64,000 nt of DNA from Seriola aureovittata (GCF_021018895.1 NC_079384.1:2912140-2976139); one strand, 5' to 3'. Numbered from the stretch's first letter, positions 12,200 to 22,135 are shown. Program-made: numbers and translations. Notes: a model not told the origin generated them from the sequence alone.

Positions 12200-12510
12200 A
12201 AAAGTCGCAGGAACTATTATATATAGCATTATATTACTGAATTAATTATTGATGCATCAATATGTAAGAAGCAGGTTAATGTTCTTGCAGGTGAAAGTGG
12301 AGGTCATTGATTGGTTCATTTTATAAGATGATGCTTATTGTTTTGAATGAAACATCTTAATGATTGAAGTAATGAGTAGGTGTCAAATTAAGGTAATTAA
12401 GTAAAAAAATACAATATTTCCCCCTGAAGTGCAAAGGAGTACAAGTATAAAGTACTATACTTATATAAATGTACTTAGTTATTTCCCTCTACACCACTAC
12501 TAAGAATTCC
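12200..12510 (+). repeat. Interspersed repeat ending TGTACTTAGTTATTTCCCTC, 3' half
   Basis: Contains ATATTACTGAATTAATTATTG, then TACAATATTTCCCCCTGAAG and AAATGTACTTAGTTATTTCC. From memory these are the right half of a widespread perciform repeat; the left half of the same family is at 21590-21950. Boundaries are approximate. Confidence 0.55.
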
Positions 12511-12667
12511 TCTGCATTTATACCAGAAAACAAAATGATTAAATAAAATAAAACAGATGGTGCTATGAATTAAAACGCATTATAAATAAAAGTGGTAGCT
12601 TTGATTCATTTCTTTGCAGTGACACATGGGAGGAAACGGAGCTCGGCATAAAACACAAGGAAACATC

Positions 12668-12673
12668 TTTATT
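12668..12673 (-). terminator. Candidate poly(A) signal of the somatostatin receptor gene
   Basis: The minus strand reads AATAAAGATG, followed by a T/G-rich stretch (TTTCCTTGTGTTTTATG), the usual layout of a cleavage and polyadenylation site. It is the first AATAAA on this strand after the receptor stop codon, and I saw no ATTAAA in between. The implied 3'UTR is about 1.2 kb (12650-13848) and includes a short CA tract. Confidence 0.5.
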
Positions 12674-13373
12674 TACAAAATACAGAAGGATAACGTTGTA
12701 AGAAATGCAGTGAGAGGATTTAGAGTTTGGCAGATACAGTGATGATCAATATGAAGTGATGTGCCTCAGTAACATCGTTCACTTTTCAAACATCAGGTTT
12801 ATCTTTCCCTCCACAAAACACAGATTGTCACACACATCGCTTTCTCTTTTCTACGTATCTACATCACTGATAAATGATCCATGTTTGACAAGGTGTTTGT
12901 TAATGACTTGCCTGCATCCGTCTACTTTTCACATGTGATCGGTCAAATGCTGCGATTAGATCCATCTGTTCCCAATGTGTTTTAAATCATTTTTACCCAG
13001 GATGCACGTCACCTCCACTGAAGAGGGTCTTACGCCCAAATCCACATTACTGAAATAACCGAAAGTTGAGCTGCTATTATGCAAAAGTAATTTCTTATTA
13101 TTCAGGTGAATGTCATGTTATGTTTTCATCAACCGAAGCCCGAGACTGCTTTTAAAATGTCTCACCTGCTGACATCCTGAAAATATTAACTGCACCTGAG
13201 CTTAAGTGCCAGTATCCACAGCAATTACAGACTCTGTGACACAAGACCAAGTGCGCCGCTTTTCTTTTTTCCTTAAAGTGTGATTTGGAAAATGCTCTTA
13301 AATAAGTCAACATGAAGCAGAACGCCGCAGTGAGCCTGAGGCCTCCTGAACAGCAGCATGTGTACAGGCACAA

Positions 13374-13410
13374 ACACACACACACACACACACACACGAC
13401 ACACACACAC
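13374..13410. repeat. (CA)n microsatellite in the predicted receptor 3'UTR
   Basis: CA repeat interrupted by a single CGA. It would be (UG)n in the receptor mRNA. Confidence 0.93.
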
Positions 13411-13848
13411 ATTTAAGGAGCTTGTCTGTGAGTGTTTATCGTCTCGTGTTCAGTCGAAAGGTAGTTCTGGTTTAAAACCTGCGGACGGAGCAGGAAGTGA
13501 AGCCTGTACAATATCGAGACACGGTCACATAAACATTTTTCCTTCCTGGGCCTTTTCTCGTTCTATACAGAAACTCGTGGGGATCTCTGTGGACACCTCA
13601 GTAATCACCTGTCAGTCAGGAAGAAAGCGAACACACTCACCTCGGACAAAACAAACTCAACGAAAATATGTACAACTTCATAAAATAATAAAAAGAAATA
13701 ATACATCTTGAGCAGTTTACGAGTTAAGTGGAGAAAATAAAAACACAGATTAGGATTAATCAAATGAGTAGATGAGTTGAAAGTATCGGAGAGATGCATC
13801 GTGACAGGAAATGTAAATAAATGCTGCGTCAGTTTTTCAGTCCTCCCT

Positions 13849-14865
13849 CTACGCCACGATGGTGACGTCCCGCACACCCGTGTCACTTGAGTCGCACCGT
13901 TCGGTGTTGCACTGCATGCTGGGAGTTGACTTGTCAGCGGGGCAGAGGAGGGAGCGGAAGTGCCTTCTGAAGGTGTCGGAGAGGCAGGCGTAGAGGATGG
14001 GGTTGGCGCAGCTCCACGAGTACGACAGCAGGACCACGAACTCGAAACCTCGGGCGAAGGTCAGGACCAAACCGTTTTGATACAAGGAGCTGAAGTTGAA
14101 GGCGTAAAACGGCAGCCAGCACACGCCGAACACGACCACCACCACCACCACCATTTTGGTAACCTGCCGCTCCAGCCGGTGACTCTCCTGGTTCTGCGTC
14201 GGGGTTCGGAGACGCTGGGACCGCAGGGTGAGCAGCAGCGCCGCGTAGGATGCCGTCATTATCGTGAACGGCAGAGCAAAGCCCATGACGAAGGTGTAGG
14301 AGAGGACGCCGAGCCACCAGGCGTCCGACACGACCTCCGGTATACACAGGCCGTGATCGGCTGAGAAGTGAAGCGCCATGGGGAGAATGGTGAGGAGCGA
14401 GAACAGCCACAGGAACGCCGACACGATCTTGGCGCAGCGCGGCGTTCTCCAACGTGCGAACCGAAGTGGGTCGGCCAGCGCCATGTAACGGTCGACGCTC
14501 ATCACCGTCAGGCAGAAGACGCTGGTGAACTGGTTGATGCCGTCCAGCACCATGACCACTTTGCACGCCGTGTCGCCAAACATCCAGTGGTTCTGGAAGT
14601 TCTGGCTCGCTATGAACGGCAGTCCGACCATGAAGAGTCCGTCGGCCAGGGCCAGGTTGAAAACGTACACCGTCGTGGAAGACGACATTTTGTCTAATTT
14701 CAAGATGGCGACGATGACCAGGGAGTTCCCGGCCAGTCCCAGGATGCAAACCACCAGGTAGAGCGCGGCCATGGCGACGCTGAACCCGTTGATAGTGTCG
14801 TCGAAGTAAAAATGCTCATCCACGAACGTCTGATTGTCTGTGTCTGATAAAAACGACGCTTCCAT
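13849..14865 (-). CDS. sstr2: Somatostatin receptor (SSTR2-like, SSTR2/3/5 clade), complete single-exon GPCR
   Basis: Intact 338-residue class A GPCR without introns, as usual for the SSTR family. It should bind somatostatin-type peptides at the plasma membrane and couple to Gi/o. Visible landmarks: N-glycosylation site NQT (11-13); N47 (1.50); LALAD with D75 (2.50); C101-C174 disulfide pair; D108 (3.32, ligand amine anchor) and Q112 (3.36) in DGINQFTSVFCLTVMSVDRY; DRY 125-127; W153; P199; CWLPF 249-253; N257 (6.55); F274 (7.35); NPILY 288-292; C308 as a possible palmitoylation site. The motif DGINQFTS..CLTVMS.DRY is typical of SSTR2/3/5. Oddities: YSWSCANP (282-289) replaces the family signature YANSCANP, and TM6 carries seven valines (239-245). 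The start is in good Kozak context (A at -3, G at +4). Divergent adjacency to slc39a11 matches mammalian SSTR2, whereas MVGLPFIASQN recalls SSTR5. The family is certain; the paralogue is inferred. Confidence 0.93.
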   Translation of the reverse strand: MEASFLSDTDNQTFVDEHFYFDDTINGFSVAMAALYLVVCILGLAGNSLVIVAILKLDKMSSSTTVYVFNLALADGLFMVGLPFIASQNFQNHWMFGDTACKVVMVLDGINQFTSVFCLTVMSVDRYMALADPLRFARWRTPRCAKIVSAFLWLFSLLTILPMALHFSADHGLCIPEVVSDAWWLGVLSYTFVMGFALPFTIMTASYAALLLTLRSQRLRTPTQNQESHRLERQVTKMVVVVVVVFGVCWLPFYAFNFSSLYQNGLVLTFARGFEFVVLLSYSWSCANPILYACLSDTFRRHFRSLLCPADKSTPSMQCNTERCDSSDTGVRDVTIVA

Positions 14866-15309
14866 TCTGCCTCAGCAAATCAATCCACTGATCCAACACA
14901 GAATATAAAACTACTCTCGGAGCAGCAGCTCAGAGGGAAACCGTCTCTACTGCTGCTTAAATTCCTCCAGTCACCTCTCGACTCCCCCGTTGTGGAAGTA
15001 AAAAGTGCTGAGAGGGAGAAGAGTAAACAACAACAAAAAAAAACCCCTAAAAAAATCAAACACCGTTTGGTTCAAGAACAGAAAAGGCTTCAGCAGCTCT
15101 TCAACTCTCTCTCTCCATCACCACCTCGACCAGTCAGTCGTTACTTCCTTTTATTTTCTGGAGGAAAAAACAAACAAAAAAACAAACAAAAACTGTGAAA
15201 GTTAATTCCTTTGTGGTGAAGACGCTCGTTTCTCTCTCACTTTCCCTCAGTGACGCGCAGCAGTGTGGAAATGAGCCGGACGGCCTGAGCGCTGCTTCTC
15301 CCTGGGAGC

Positions 15310-15320
15310 CCTTTTATATC
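15310..15320 (-). promoter_or_regulatory. Candidate TATA box of the somatostatin receptor gene
   Basis: On the minus strand this reads gATATAAAAGG, close to the TATA consensus and about 445 bp upstream of the receptor start codon. It predicts a transcription start near 15280-15290 and a 5'UTR of roughly 420 nt if unspliced. No other TATA-like sequence in good context was noticed between it and the ATG. Directly upstream in promoter orientation lie a 68-bp CA/TG tract and two C-tracts. Confidence 0.55.
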
Positions 15321-15352
15321 TCTTCCCCCACAGTGTGTGAAGAGTGTCTACT

Positions 15353-15354
<2 letters not shown>

Positions 15355-15422
<68 letters not shown>
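15355..15422. repeat. (TG)34 tract upstream of the receptor TATA box
   Basis: Perfect TG repeat of 68 bp, (CA)n in the orientation of the receptor gene, ending about 35 bp upstream of its TATA box. Alternating purine-pyrimidine tracts can adopt Z-DNA and vary in length, so this may affect promoter activity. Confidence 0.97.
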
Positions 15423-15424
<2 letters not shown>

Positions 15425-15427
15425 GGA

Positions 15428-15525
15428 CCCCCCCCCCCCCCTCTTCTTCTCGTTCATCAGTCTCCAGAGATTGTGATAAACTCCAGCTTGGCTCACGCCC
15501 CTCCTGAGTGGCCCCCCCCCCCCCC
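15428..15525. repeat. Two C-homopolymer runs near the receptor promoter
   Basis: Runs of 14 C (15428-15441) and 14 C (15512-15525) separated by about 70 bp. On the receptor-sense strand these are G-runs, next to the TG tract and upstream of the TATA box. Confidence 0.95.
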
Positions 15526-15674
15526 AGTTCCTCTGCTGTAACGCTGTTTCCAAGGTGAACCCCCGGCCCCATCTGCTACAGTGCTTTTGTTTTCATAACT
15601 TTTTTCTCTCTCTTCTCTGTCCCCTCCATCCATTTTGTCTCACCGCACTCTCTCCCACAGTTCAGTCGAGACCT

Positions 15675-15676
<2 letters not shown>

Positions 15677-15731
<55 letters not shown>
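15677..15731. repeat. (CA)n microsatellite, 55 bp
   Basis: Perfect CA dinucleotide repeat about 360 bp upstream of the receptor TATA box. It is in the opposite orientation to the TG tract at 15355-15422, so the two could pair as an imperfect inverted repeat. Confidence 0.97.
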
Positions 15732-15733
<2 letters not shown>

Positions 15734-15800
15734 TAATAACACTATCTCGTCACTCGGGCCACCCACCTTCACAACCCAGACTGAGTACATCTGCTGACAG

Positions 15801-15834
<34 letters not shown>
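15801..15834. repeat. (GA)n microsatellite
   Basis: GA dinucleotide repeat with a single GAAA interruption. Confidence 0.95.
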
Positions 15835-15835
<1 letters not shown>

Positions 15836-16010
15836 GCTTTTGTTTTTTTGACATTTGACATGAGATGCTGTTTTTGCTTCTTCGACTCCATCCTCCTCCT
15901 CCAAGCCTCGCACCTTGTTTTTCTTTCTCCGTCTATATCACAAAAAGGAGGAGGTGAAAGAGGAAGAAGGGAAAGGTGAAAAAAGGATGAGAGAGTAGAG
16001 AGGAAAGGAG

Positions 16011-16044
16011 GTGGGGGGGTGGGGGTGGGGGTGGGGGGGGTGGC
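16011..16044 (+). repeat. G-rich GGGGGT repeat, G-quadruplex candidate
   Basis: Four or more runs of five to eight G separated by single T, which satisfies the usual G-quadruplex pattern on the plus strand. It lies about 0.7 kb upstream of the receptor TATA box. Confidence 0.85.
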
Positions 16045-16384
16045 GGCGGAGATTAAAGACCCAGGATAAGTGATGACCTCCATCCTGTTGCCGCTCTGAC
16101 ACGCATAGCTGGAATACCCCGGGAATGTCCCCGGCTCTGCTCTGCGTACCCGGCGTCGACACAGCGAGAAAAAGCTCCATCAAAACCAGCCGCTTCTTCC
16201 CGTCACTTCAACCTCCGTCCAGTAATTTCATCCAGTTTCAAAGACACTTAACGCGTCATCCGAGAGCTCATTCATCAGATGCCACAGATTTCTCAAGATA
16301 AACAATCACTCTGGTTTTTGACTGGTTCCAATTAAGTGGAAAAAAAATGCCTTTGTAGTCCTAAACTCCTGATTATCTTGTGGC

Positions 16385-16388
<4 letters not shown>

Positions 16389-16415
<27 letters not shown>
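16389..16415. repeat. C27 homopolymer
   Basis: Uninterrupted run of 27 C, the longest homopolymer seen in the window. Such runs are prone to length error in sequencing. Confidence 0.95.
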
Positions 16416-16875
16416 AGAGACTTTCATACACGAAGCCCACCTCTCCGCCTCAACCTCAGCACCTCCATAAAAAACACCACTGGAAAACACTTTGCTTTGT
16501 GGTGCTAAATTTAGAGATGTTTGACAGCTTCGTTTTTCACGGGCAGTATTTCAGACAGACACGTTGGCAGCCACGTCCACGTGTTTCAGAGCCGTCTGCA
16601 GCAGAAGAACGAGCCGTGAGGAATCAAACGAAAGTCATCTTTCACGGCGGCGAACTAAAGGCCGGAGGGTACTTCAGCGTTTATCTGAAAAGAGGCTTTT
16701 AAGAAAATCTTCTGTTCTCAAGTCTTATTTTGGCCCCAAGGACTTTGCTTTCTCTTCTCCCTTTTTACATCATCGCAAGGTCAGACAAGAAAAGGTTTAC
16801 ACTTCCACTGTGCTCACTTGTGTCGAGAGAGAGAAGTTTATTCTTGTCTCGTAAAGACTGGATAGGTCCGATAAG

Positions 16876-17477
16876 ATGACGCCTGAAACTCAACTCGTAA
16901 ATGTAAACAAAACATCTCTACAGCGTCGGTATGCTTCAACACAAGCGCTCGTTGGACGGTTGAATAACTTTGGACAACCCCTCCACACCACTCCTTCCCA
17001 GCTTCTTTCTGAAGCTCATCTCTTTTTAATCTTTACACAACTATTTTGTCATTTCCTGTTTGTACAAACGAACACAACACTATGAAGAGGCCCGGTTAGG
17101 ACTGATTGATGTTGACTGGTCAGACTGGTGCCGGACTTCAGCACTTGTTGCTGAGGTACTGTATGAGTGTTGTTTAGGACTGTAAGCTACAACATGTTCT
17201 GTGTTATCTAAAACTAAAGTCATAGAGTCTGTTAATACATAACCCCCCACCCAGATTTTCAGAAAAGTCAGAGGATCACCAAAGACAAGACGCATCATCT
17301 GGGAATCAGAAATGTCTCTACAAAGTTTGGTAAAAGTCTAAATGAATGAAAACGTTGATCTGTTTTTTGGGGCAAGAGCAAAAGTCAGAGGATTCATCCT
17401 TGAATATCTGTAGAAGAATTAATAGCAATCCATCCAGTAGTTGTCACAATATTTGAGGGGATGATTAGTGTCTGTAG
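16876..17477 (+). repeat. Diverged upstream half of the duplicated repeat block, copy 1
   Basis: Shares ordered, diverged blocks with 20120-20970. Examples are AATGTAAACAAAACA/AATGTAAACCAAACA, the CATCTTTACACAACTATTTT-type block, and GACAAGACGCATCATCTGGG versus GACAAGATGCATCATCTGGG. Boundaries are approximate. Confidence 0.6.
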
Positions 17478-17767
17478 GACTCATCCTCTGGGGATCATGA
17501 ATGTCCGTGCAACATTTCATGGCAATTTGTCCAATGGTTTTTTGAGATATTTCAGTTTGAACCGAAGTATTGGACCATCAGATCCACATGGAGCCGTGCT
17601 GCTCCAGATGAAATGCAGAGACCATCTGCAGCTTGTATGCAATAATATAACTATTCCAGTCAAAGTGAATCACACAGTTATCGTAGTAGATTGTTTCATA
17701 AGAGCGCACTTTCCGTAAAACATGCTGCATATTAAATGGCATGCTGCACCAAATACTTCCAGCACAC
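17478..17767 (+). repeat. 290-bp direct duplication, copy 1
   Basis: Near-identical to 20974-21262, with roughly ten differences by eye. The wider neighbourhood (16876-17477) also aligns loosely with 20120-20970. The phrase CATGAATGTCCGTGCAACAT followed by a GAGATATTTCAGT block belongs to an interspersed family I remember from perciform introns. Confidence 0.85.
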
Positions 17768-18659
17768 AAAAGTATGAAGATACCACAGAGGAAATCTGGA
17801 AACCCCCCACATAGCTTGTTAAGTTGTTTATTGTTTGGGGGTGTCTGCTTGTTTTCCATCTTTTTTTTGTTGTTTCCCTGGAACAGAGTCGCTCATGAGG
17901 GAATCAAATCTCACTTCCCGAAAATGCAACACAGAAATGTAAAGTGTTTAAGGGAATGTTGGTGGAACAATAATCTCCACTTCATTGTAACATCTGTGTT
18001 TCATGGATAAAGCATCAGTGGAAGGATTTGTTATATCCAACATGGCATATTTGTGCTCACTAATGGTTGTTGATTGTCGCACTTATTTTAAAATGAGGCT
18101 TGAGGTGGAATAAAAGGGAAAAAAAACGCTAAAACTTAGTAATGCTGAACAAAATGCTAGATGCGCTGTGCTGCCGTTGGTTCATTTTTCTTTGGTGTTA
18201 TTATCATGCAAAACTGCCTGAGAATATTCAGCATAATATCTCTTTGGGATATTTCCAACGCAGGTGTTTTTGAAGTTGTATTAGCATAAAACGGCAGTGA
18301 TCCGTCACATCAGAGGCAAAACATCAGTATTTGATGTCAGTTCCTCAGAATCAAAGAGTGAGGGCTTCTTTCTTGAGCCTCCGTTCAATAATCCTGCAAA
18401 AGATAGAAATCCTTTGGAAAAGACGCAGATTGACCCGTTTAGACCTGATAGATCTGAGAGACGTTGCATTTTGTGTCACAAACATGATTTTACAAATGTC
18501 AAGAGCTCTAACTCTTTATCTTGGAAATGGAAATGTGCGGACGTTTGCTCATCACTGACATACAGCTTGACCGAAAAACAACGACAAATACCTCTCACGT
18601 CTTGTTTGTTGTTCCTTTTTAGTATTAATGCGAAATTTGAGTCATATGCAAACGATAGC

Positions 18660-19690
18660 TGTTTGTTTATTTAGATCCCCCATTAGCTTTTGCATTGCGG
18701 CAGCTATTCTTCCCGGGACAATACAACTATAGTTATTCACGGTACTCATCACGACACGATGACACACATCATAATAACAAGTGACTCAACAAACACAGAA
18801 TAAACAATAAACAAGCTCCAACGGACTCCATCATTATGGAACAGATAGTTATCATCCTACAAAATTGCATGCCCATGAATCAATACACAAAATTATACTG
18901 ATTAATTTTGAAAATATCTTCTAAGGTAATGCTCTTTTAGTGTTTTTTGTTGTACAATATGATTTGGGAGTGAATTCTATTCCTTCATTGAGTAAAACAA
19001 CCTCTTGTATCATGCCTTGTTGAATAATTGTGTAAACTTTTACCATCAATAATTACAGCAATCTATTTTTTAAAAATAAAGACAGACATTCATGCATTTT
19101 GCTAACATTTGTTCTCAGCCCAAAAGAGAGAGCTTCATGCATCGCTTTATTCTGGACCATGTTGTAAATTCCTTGTGTTACCTAATGAAGTATTTAACCG
19201 AACAGCTGAGCATTAATCTAAGTGAGACAAAACCAAAGCTTGAATTACTTTGCACATCTCTCATTTCCCATTTTAGTTTCCGCTCTCTGTTGGTGTTTGT
19301 CCAACGATAATCTATTATCAATAATGACTCCCAAAGTTCTGCTTCCTCCACCTGTTTCATTAACGTGTTGTTTATACTGAGATCAAACTTTTGGTTTTTG
19401 AACATGAAGAAGAATTTGTTCGTTTTACAACACAACAACAACAAGTTTATTACTGTTGATCCAGTCTGCAACCAACTTCAACTCCTGCTCAAGGTTTGTA
19501 TTTAAACTACCAATGGTTGCCTCTGCTAAATATATTGTAGAGTCGTCTGCATACATTGAGATACGAGCTTTTATTAAGCTGATGTTGATATTTTGTTTGG
19601 TTTTAAGTTTTGTTAACAAAACCAAATCCAACGCCTTCCCAATGTCTCATGCCAACGCCATGTTGACTTATAAAATACTGACACTTTGGT
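18660..19690 (-). mobile_element. Degenerate non-LTR retrotransposon (reverse transcriptase fragment)
   Basis: The minus strand encodes the reverse-transcriptase catalytic box YADD (19543-19554) within SMYADDSTIYLAEATIG, then LEQELKLVADWINSNKLVV. After a frameshift in a GTT run it continues with KTNKFFFMFKNQKF and QVEEAELWESLLIID. This order matches the palm-to-thumb region of CR1/L2/Rex1-type LINEs. The fragment is truncated at the 5' end and carries frameshifts and stops. The 3' end (AGCTAATGGGGGATCTAAATA on the minus strand, near 18660-18700) resembles fish LINE tails I remember. It is not functional. The clade assignment is tentative. Confidence 0.75.
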
Positions 19691-20119
19691 CATGACCAAA
19701 AACACACTGTCTGACGTCACAATGTCGATGAGCCAATGTTGGATTCGGACGTTAGTTTCCAAGCAAAATTTAACATCTGTCTGATCTGCTGGGAAGATCA
19801 GTAGCTGTGGATTTATGGACAAAAAGTTCATTATACCTGCCATGCTTTACGAGAAACTGCAGATATTGGACTGAGATTTTTCTCCTAATCAACAGCTGCA
19901 TTTGTTTCCACAGTGTGAATATATGACAGTGGCAGAAATACTCTTTTATGGTCTGAACATCACCAGCTGATTATATCCAACTCCTGAGTTTTGTCTCTCA
20001 GACCCCAGCAGCTCCAGTGGAGCAGCTCGGCGACCAGCGTTTGAAGACTGTGGTTTTACAGAGAAGCCATCTGGTGTGATTTGGTGGAAAAACACAATCA
20101 GTCAACTTTCTGTGGAAAC

Positions 20120-20973
20120 AAATACTTGAACTCCCAGAGTGATTGTTATTTTGGCTCAAAGTGTAAATGTAAACCAAACAACTCTAGAGGGGCCAGTGTG
20201 CTTGCCTCCACCCGACACTTTTCCAGCTTCCTCCATCTCTTTTTCATCTTTACACAACTATTTTTTATCTCTGTGTTTGTGTATGAAACGAGTGCAACAC
20301 TATGAATGTGAGACTGTTTGTCAACGTAAAACTGTTATCCCCGCATTTAAGCGATTTTCATGTCTTGCCCTTGTCGTCTTCATTCAAAGCCCAAAGTGTG
20401 ATCCCTCATCTTCAGATTTCACAGATGGAAAGTCAGAGCATCACCTCAAGACAAGATGCATCATCTGGGAACCATGAATGTCTAAACAAAGTTTGGTAAA
20501 AGAAAGAAAAACACTGTGGGAACTTTGGCTGATGTTTCAAGAGCACAGCTTGAAACGTCAGGCAAAGTTCAAAGTTCATAGAGACACACATAGAAAACAC
20601 TTCAGCGAAAGGCAAGACAAATATAATTCATAAGTATAAAACAGAAAGATTGAGAACTATATAGAAAAATACATATAAAAATAGTAATATTATACATGCT
20701 CAAGACTTTCTGGATTGTTTCAGATGCTTTGTGATGGTGATTGATGCCTGACGAAGATCCTTGCAGATCAGAATTAAAATTTCCGGGAGCTATTAGCACA
20801 GTGTTTTTGATTTTAGTTTAATCTTTGTGATCCAGCACCCGTGAAAGTGCTTTTGGATGCGTGTGCTTTACACCCGATTTATACAAAGTTTGGTGCATCT
20901 CTTCAAACAATTTCACTGAATAAATGAAAAAACTTTGATCTGCTTTTTTGGGGCAAGAACAAAACGTCCCATA
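20120..20973 (+). repeat. Diverged upstream half of the duplicated repeat block, copy 2
   Basis: Counterpart of 16876-17477 with about 250 bp of extra sequence near 20500-20880. Boundaries are approximate. Confidence 0.6.
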
Positions 20974-21262
20974 GGATTCATCCTCTGGGGATCATGAATG
21001 TCCGTGCAACATTTCATGGCAATTTGTCCAATAGTTTTTGAGATATTTCAGTTTGAACCGAAGTATTGGACCATCAGATCCACATGGAGCCGTGCTGCTC
21101 CAGATGAAATGCAGAGACCATCTGCAGCTTGTATGCAATAATATAACTATTCCAGTCAAAGTGAATCACACAGTTATCGTAGTAGATTGTTTCATTAGAG
21201 CGCCCTTTCAGTAAAACATGCTGCATATTAAATGGCATGCTGCAACAAATACTTTCAGCACA
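20974..21262 (+). repeat. 290-bp direct duplication, copy 2
   Basis: Partner of 17478-17767, same orientation, 3.5 kb away. The LINE fragment at 18660-19690 lies between the two copies. The diverged upstream part (20120-20970) also resembles 16876-17477, so the duplicated unit may originally have been about 0.9-1.1 kb. Confidence 0.85.
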
Positions 21263-21480
21263 CTTGGAAGTGATGAGATTCCCAGTGTCCTCATATTTGT
21301 CTGTGTGTGACTGATGTGGAATGATACACTAAAATAACTACAAAAATGTTTGTTGTGTCATAGTTTAGTGGTGACTGAGCCATTCCTAATTTAAATCACC
21401 ATCAGATGTGTAAGTGAAGTCAGTTCAGTGCTGCTTTCGCAATATTCCAAGGTTTAGGGAAACAGGAAAACATTGCCTAC

Positions 21481-21493
21481 AGGTCAAAGGTCA
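21481..21493 (+). promoter_or_regulatory. DR1 nuclear-receptor-type element
   Basis: AGGTCAaAGGTCA is a perfect direct repeat of the half-site with 1-bp spacing, the consensus for RXR heterodimers, HNF4 and COUP-TF. It lies about 0.7 kb upstream of the slc39a11 promoter cluster. Function is inferred from the motif only. Confidence 0.4.
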
Positions 21494-21589
21494 ACATGCC
21501 AAGGAATTACTGCAGAGAGGTGACTGAGAGCAGCAATCCTGAAAACTTCCACTGGGAAGAGAAAACTTCTGCACATGAGCACCCGAACA

Positions 21590-21950
21590 CAGTATTCAGA
21601 TCCTTTACTTATATCAAAGCAGTAATAATACTCAAAAAATACTCCATTACTCCATAATACTCCATTACAAGCAAAGGTCCAACATTGAAACTCTCACTTA
21701 GTTTGTAAAATGATAAATTTATACACTAAGTCGTAAAAGTAAAAGTACAATATGCATAAGAAATGGTTGCTGTGTTACATAACTATATTATATTAAGGAA
21801 TTAATAATACTGATATATTCATATGTAAGTACCACTTTACTGTTTACTGCTGTATGTTTTGTTTTGAATGTAAAACCTCAATCTGTGAAGTAATGTAACT
21901 ACAGTTAAATAGATAAATAAATAAATGTAGTGTCAGGATAATGTAGTGTA
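21590..21950 (+). repeat. Interspersed repeat beginning GTATTCAGATCCTTTACTTA, 5' part
   Basis: Begins GTATTCAGATCCTTTACTTA and runs through ACTCCATTAC and GTAAAAGTAAAAGTACAATA to GTGAAGTAATGTAACTACAG. The AAGTAAAAGTAC composition and order match a common perciform repeat remembered from other loci. It lies just upstream of the slc39a11 promoter. Confidence 0.55.
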
Positions 21951-22135
21951 GTGGAGTCGAAGCAAGACGTGGCATCAAACACTCAGTCAGAGGAACTAAG
22001 AACCCAAAGCCCAGCATGAAATTACAAATTATATTTATATATTATTTATTTATATATATTGTTGTATATATGTTTCATATTAAACTTGTTTTTATGAATG
22101 AATGTACCCCCCTTACTACTGCTGCTGTCAAAGAG

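Larger units (their letters stand above)
1..12640. other. Gene-free flank downstream of the receptor gene
   Basis: Neither strand shows an exon of a recognisable protein. Content is simple repeats, fragments of interspersed repeats (1.36-2.0, 7.2-7.4, 9.0-9.4, 12.2-12.5 kb) and AT-rich single-copy sequence. Two weak exon-like signals (about 269-529 and 11111-11755) are described separately. In mammals COG1 follows SSTR2, but I saw nothing resembling it. Confidence 0.6.
12650..13848 (-). other. Predicted 3'UTR of the somatostatin receptor gene
   Basis: This is the stretch from the receptor stop codon to the first canonical AATAAA. It has no coding sequence I recognise and carries a CA/TG microsatellite at about 13374-13410. 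The extent is inferred from the poly(A) signal only. Confidence 0.4.
15735..22130. other. Intergenic region between the divergent receptor and slc39a11 genes
   Basis: About 6.4 kb without a recognised gene. It holds simple repeats (15.80-16.42 kb), the duplicated repeat blocks (16.88-17.77 and 20.12-21.26 kb), the LINE fragment (18.66-19.69 kb), a DR1 of AGGTCA half-sites (21481-21493) and a further interspersed repeat (21.59-21.95 kb). Confidence 0.7.

Noticed and set aside
13934..14749. 271-residue open frame on the minus strand overlapping the receptor, and long plus-strand frames at 13960-14364 and 14368-14697
   Set aside because: They are shadows of the GC-rich receptor coding sequence in other frames, with no recognisable domains.
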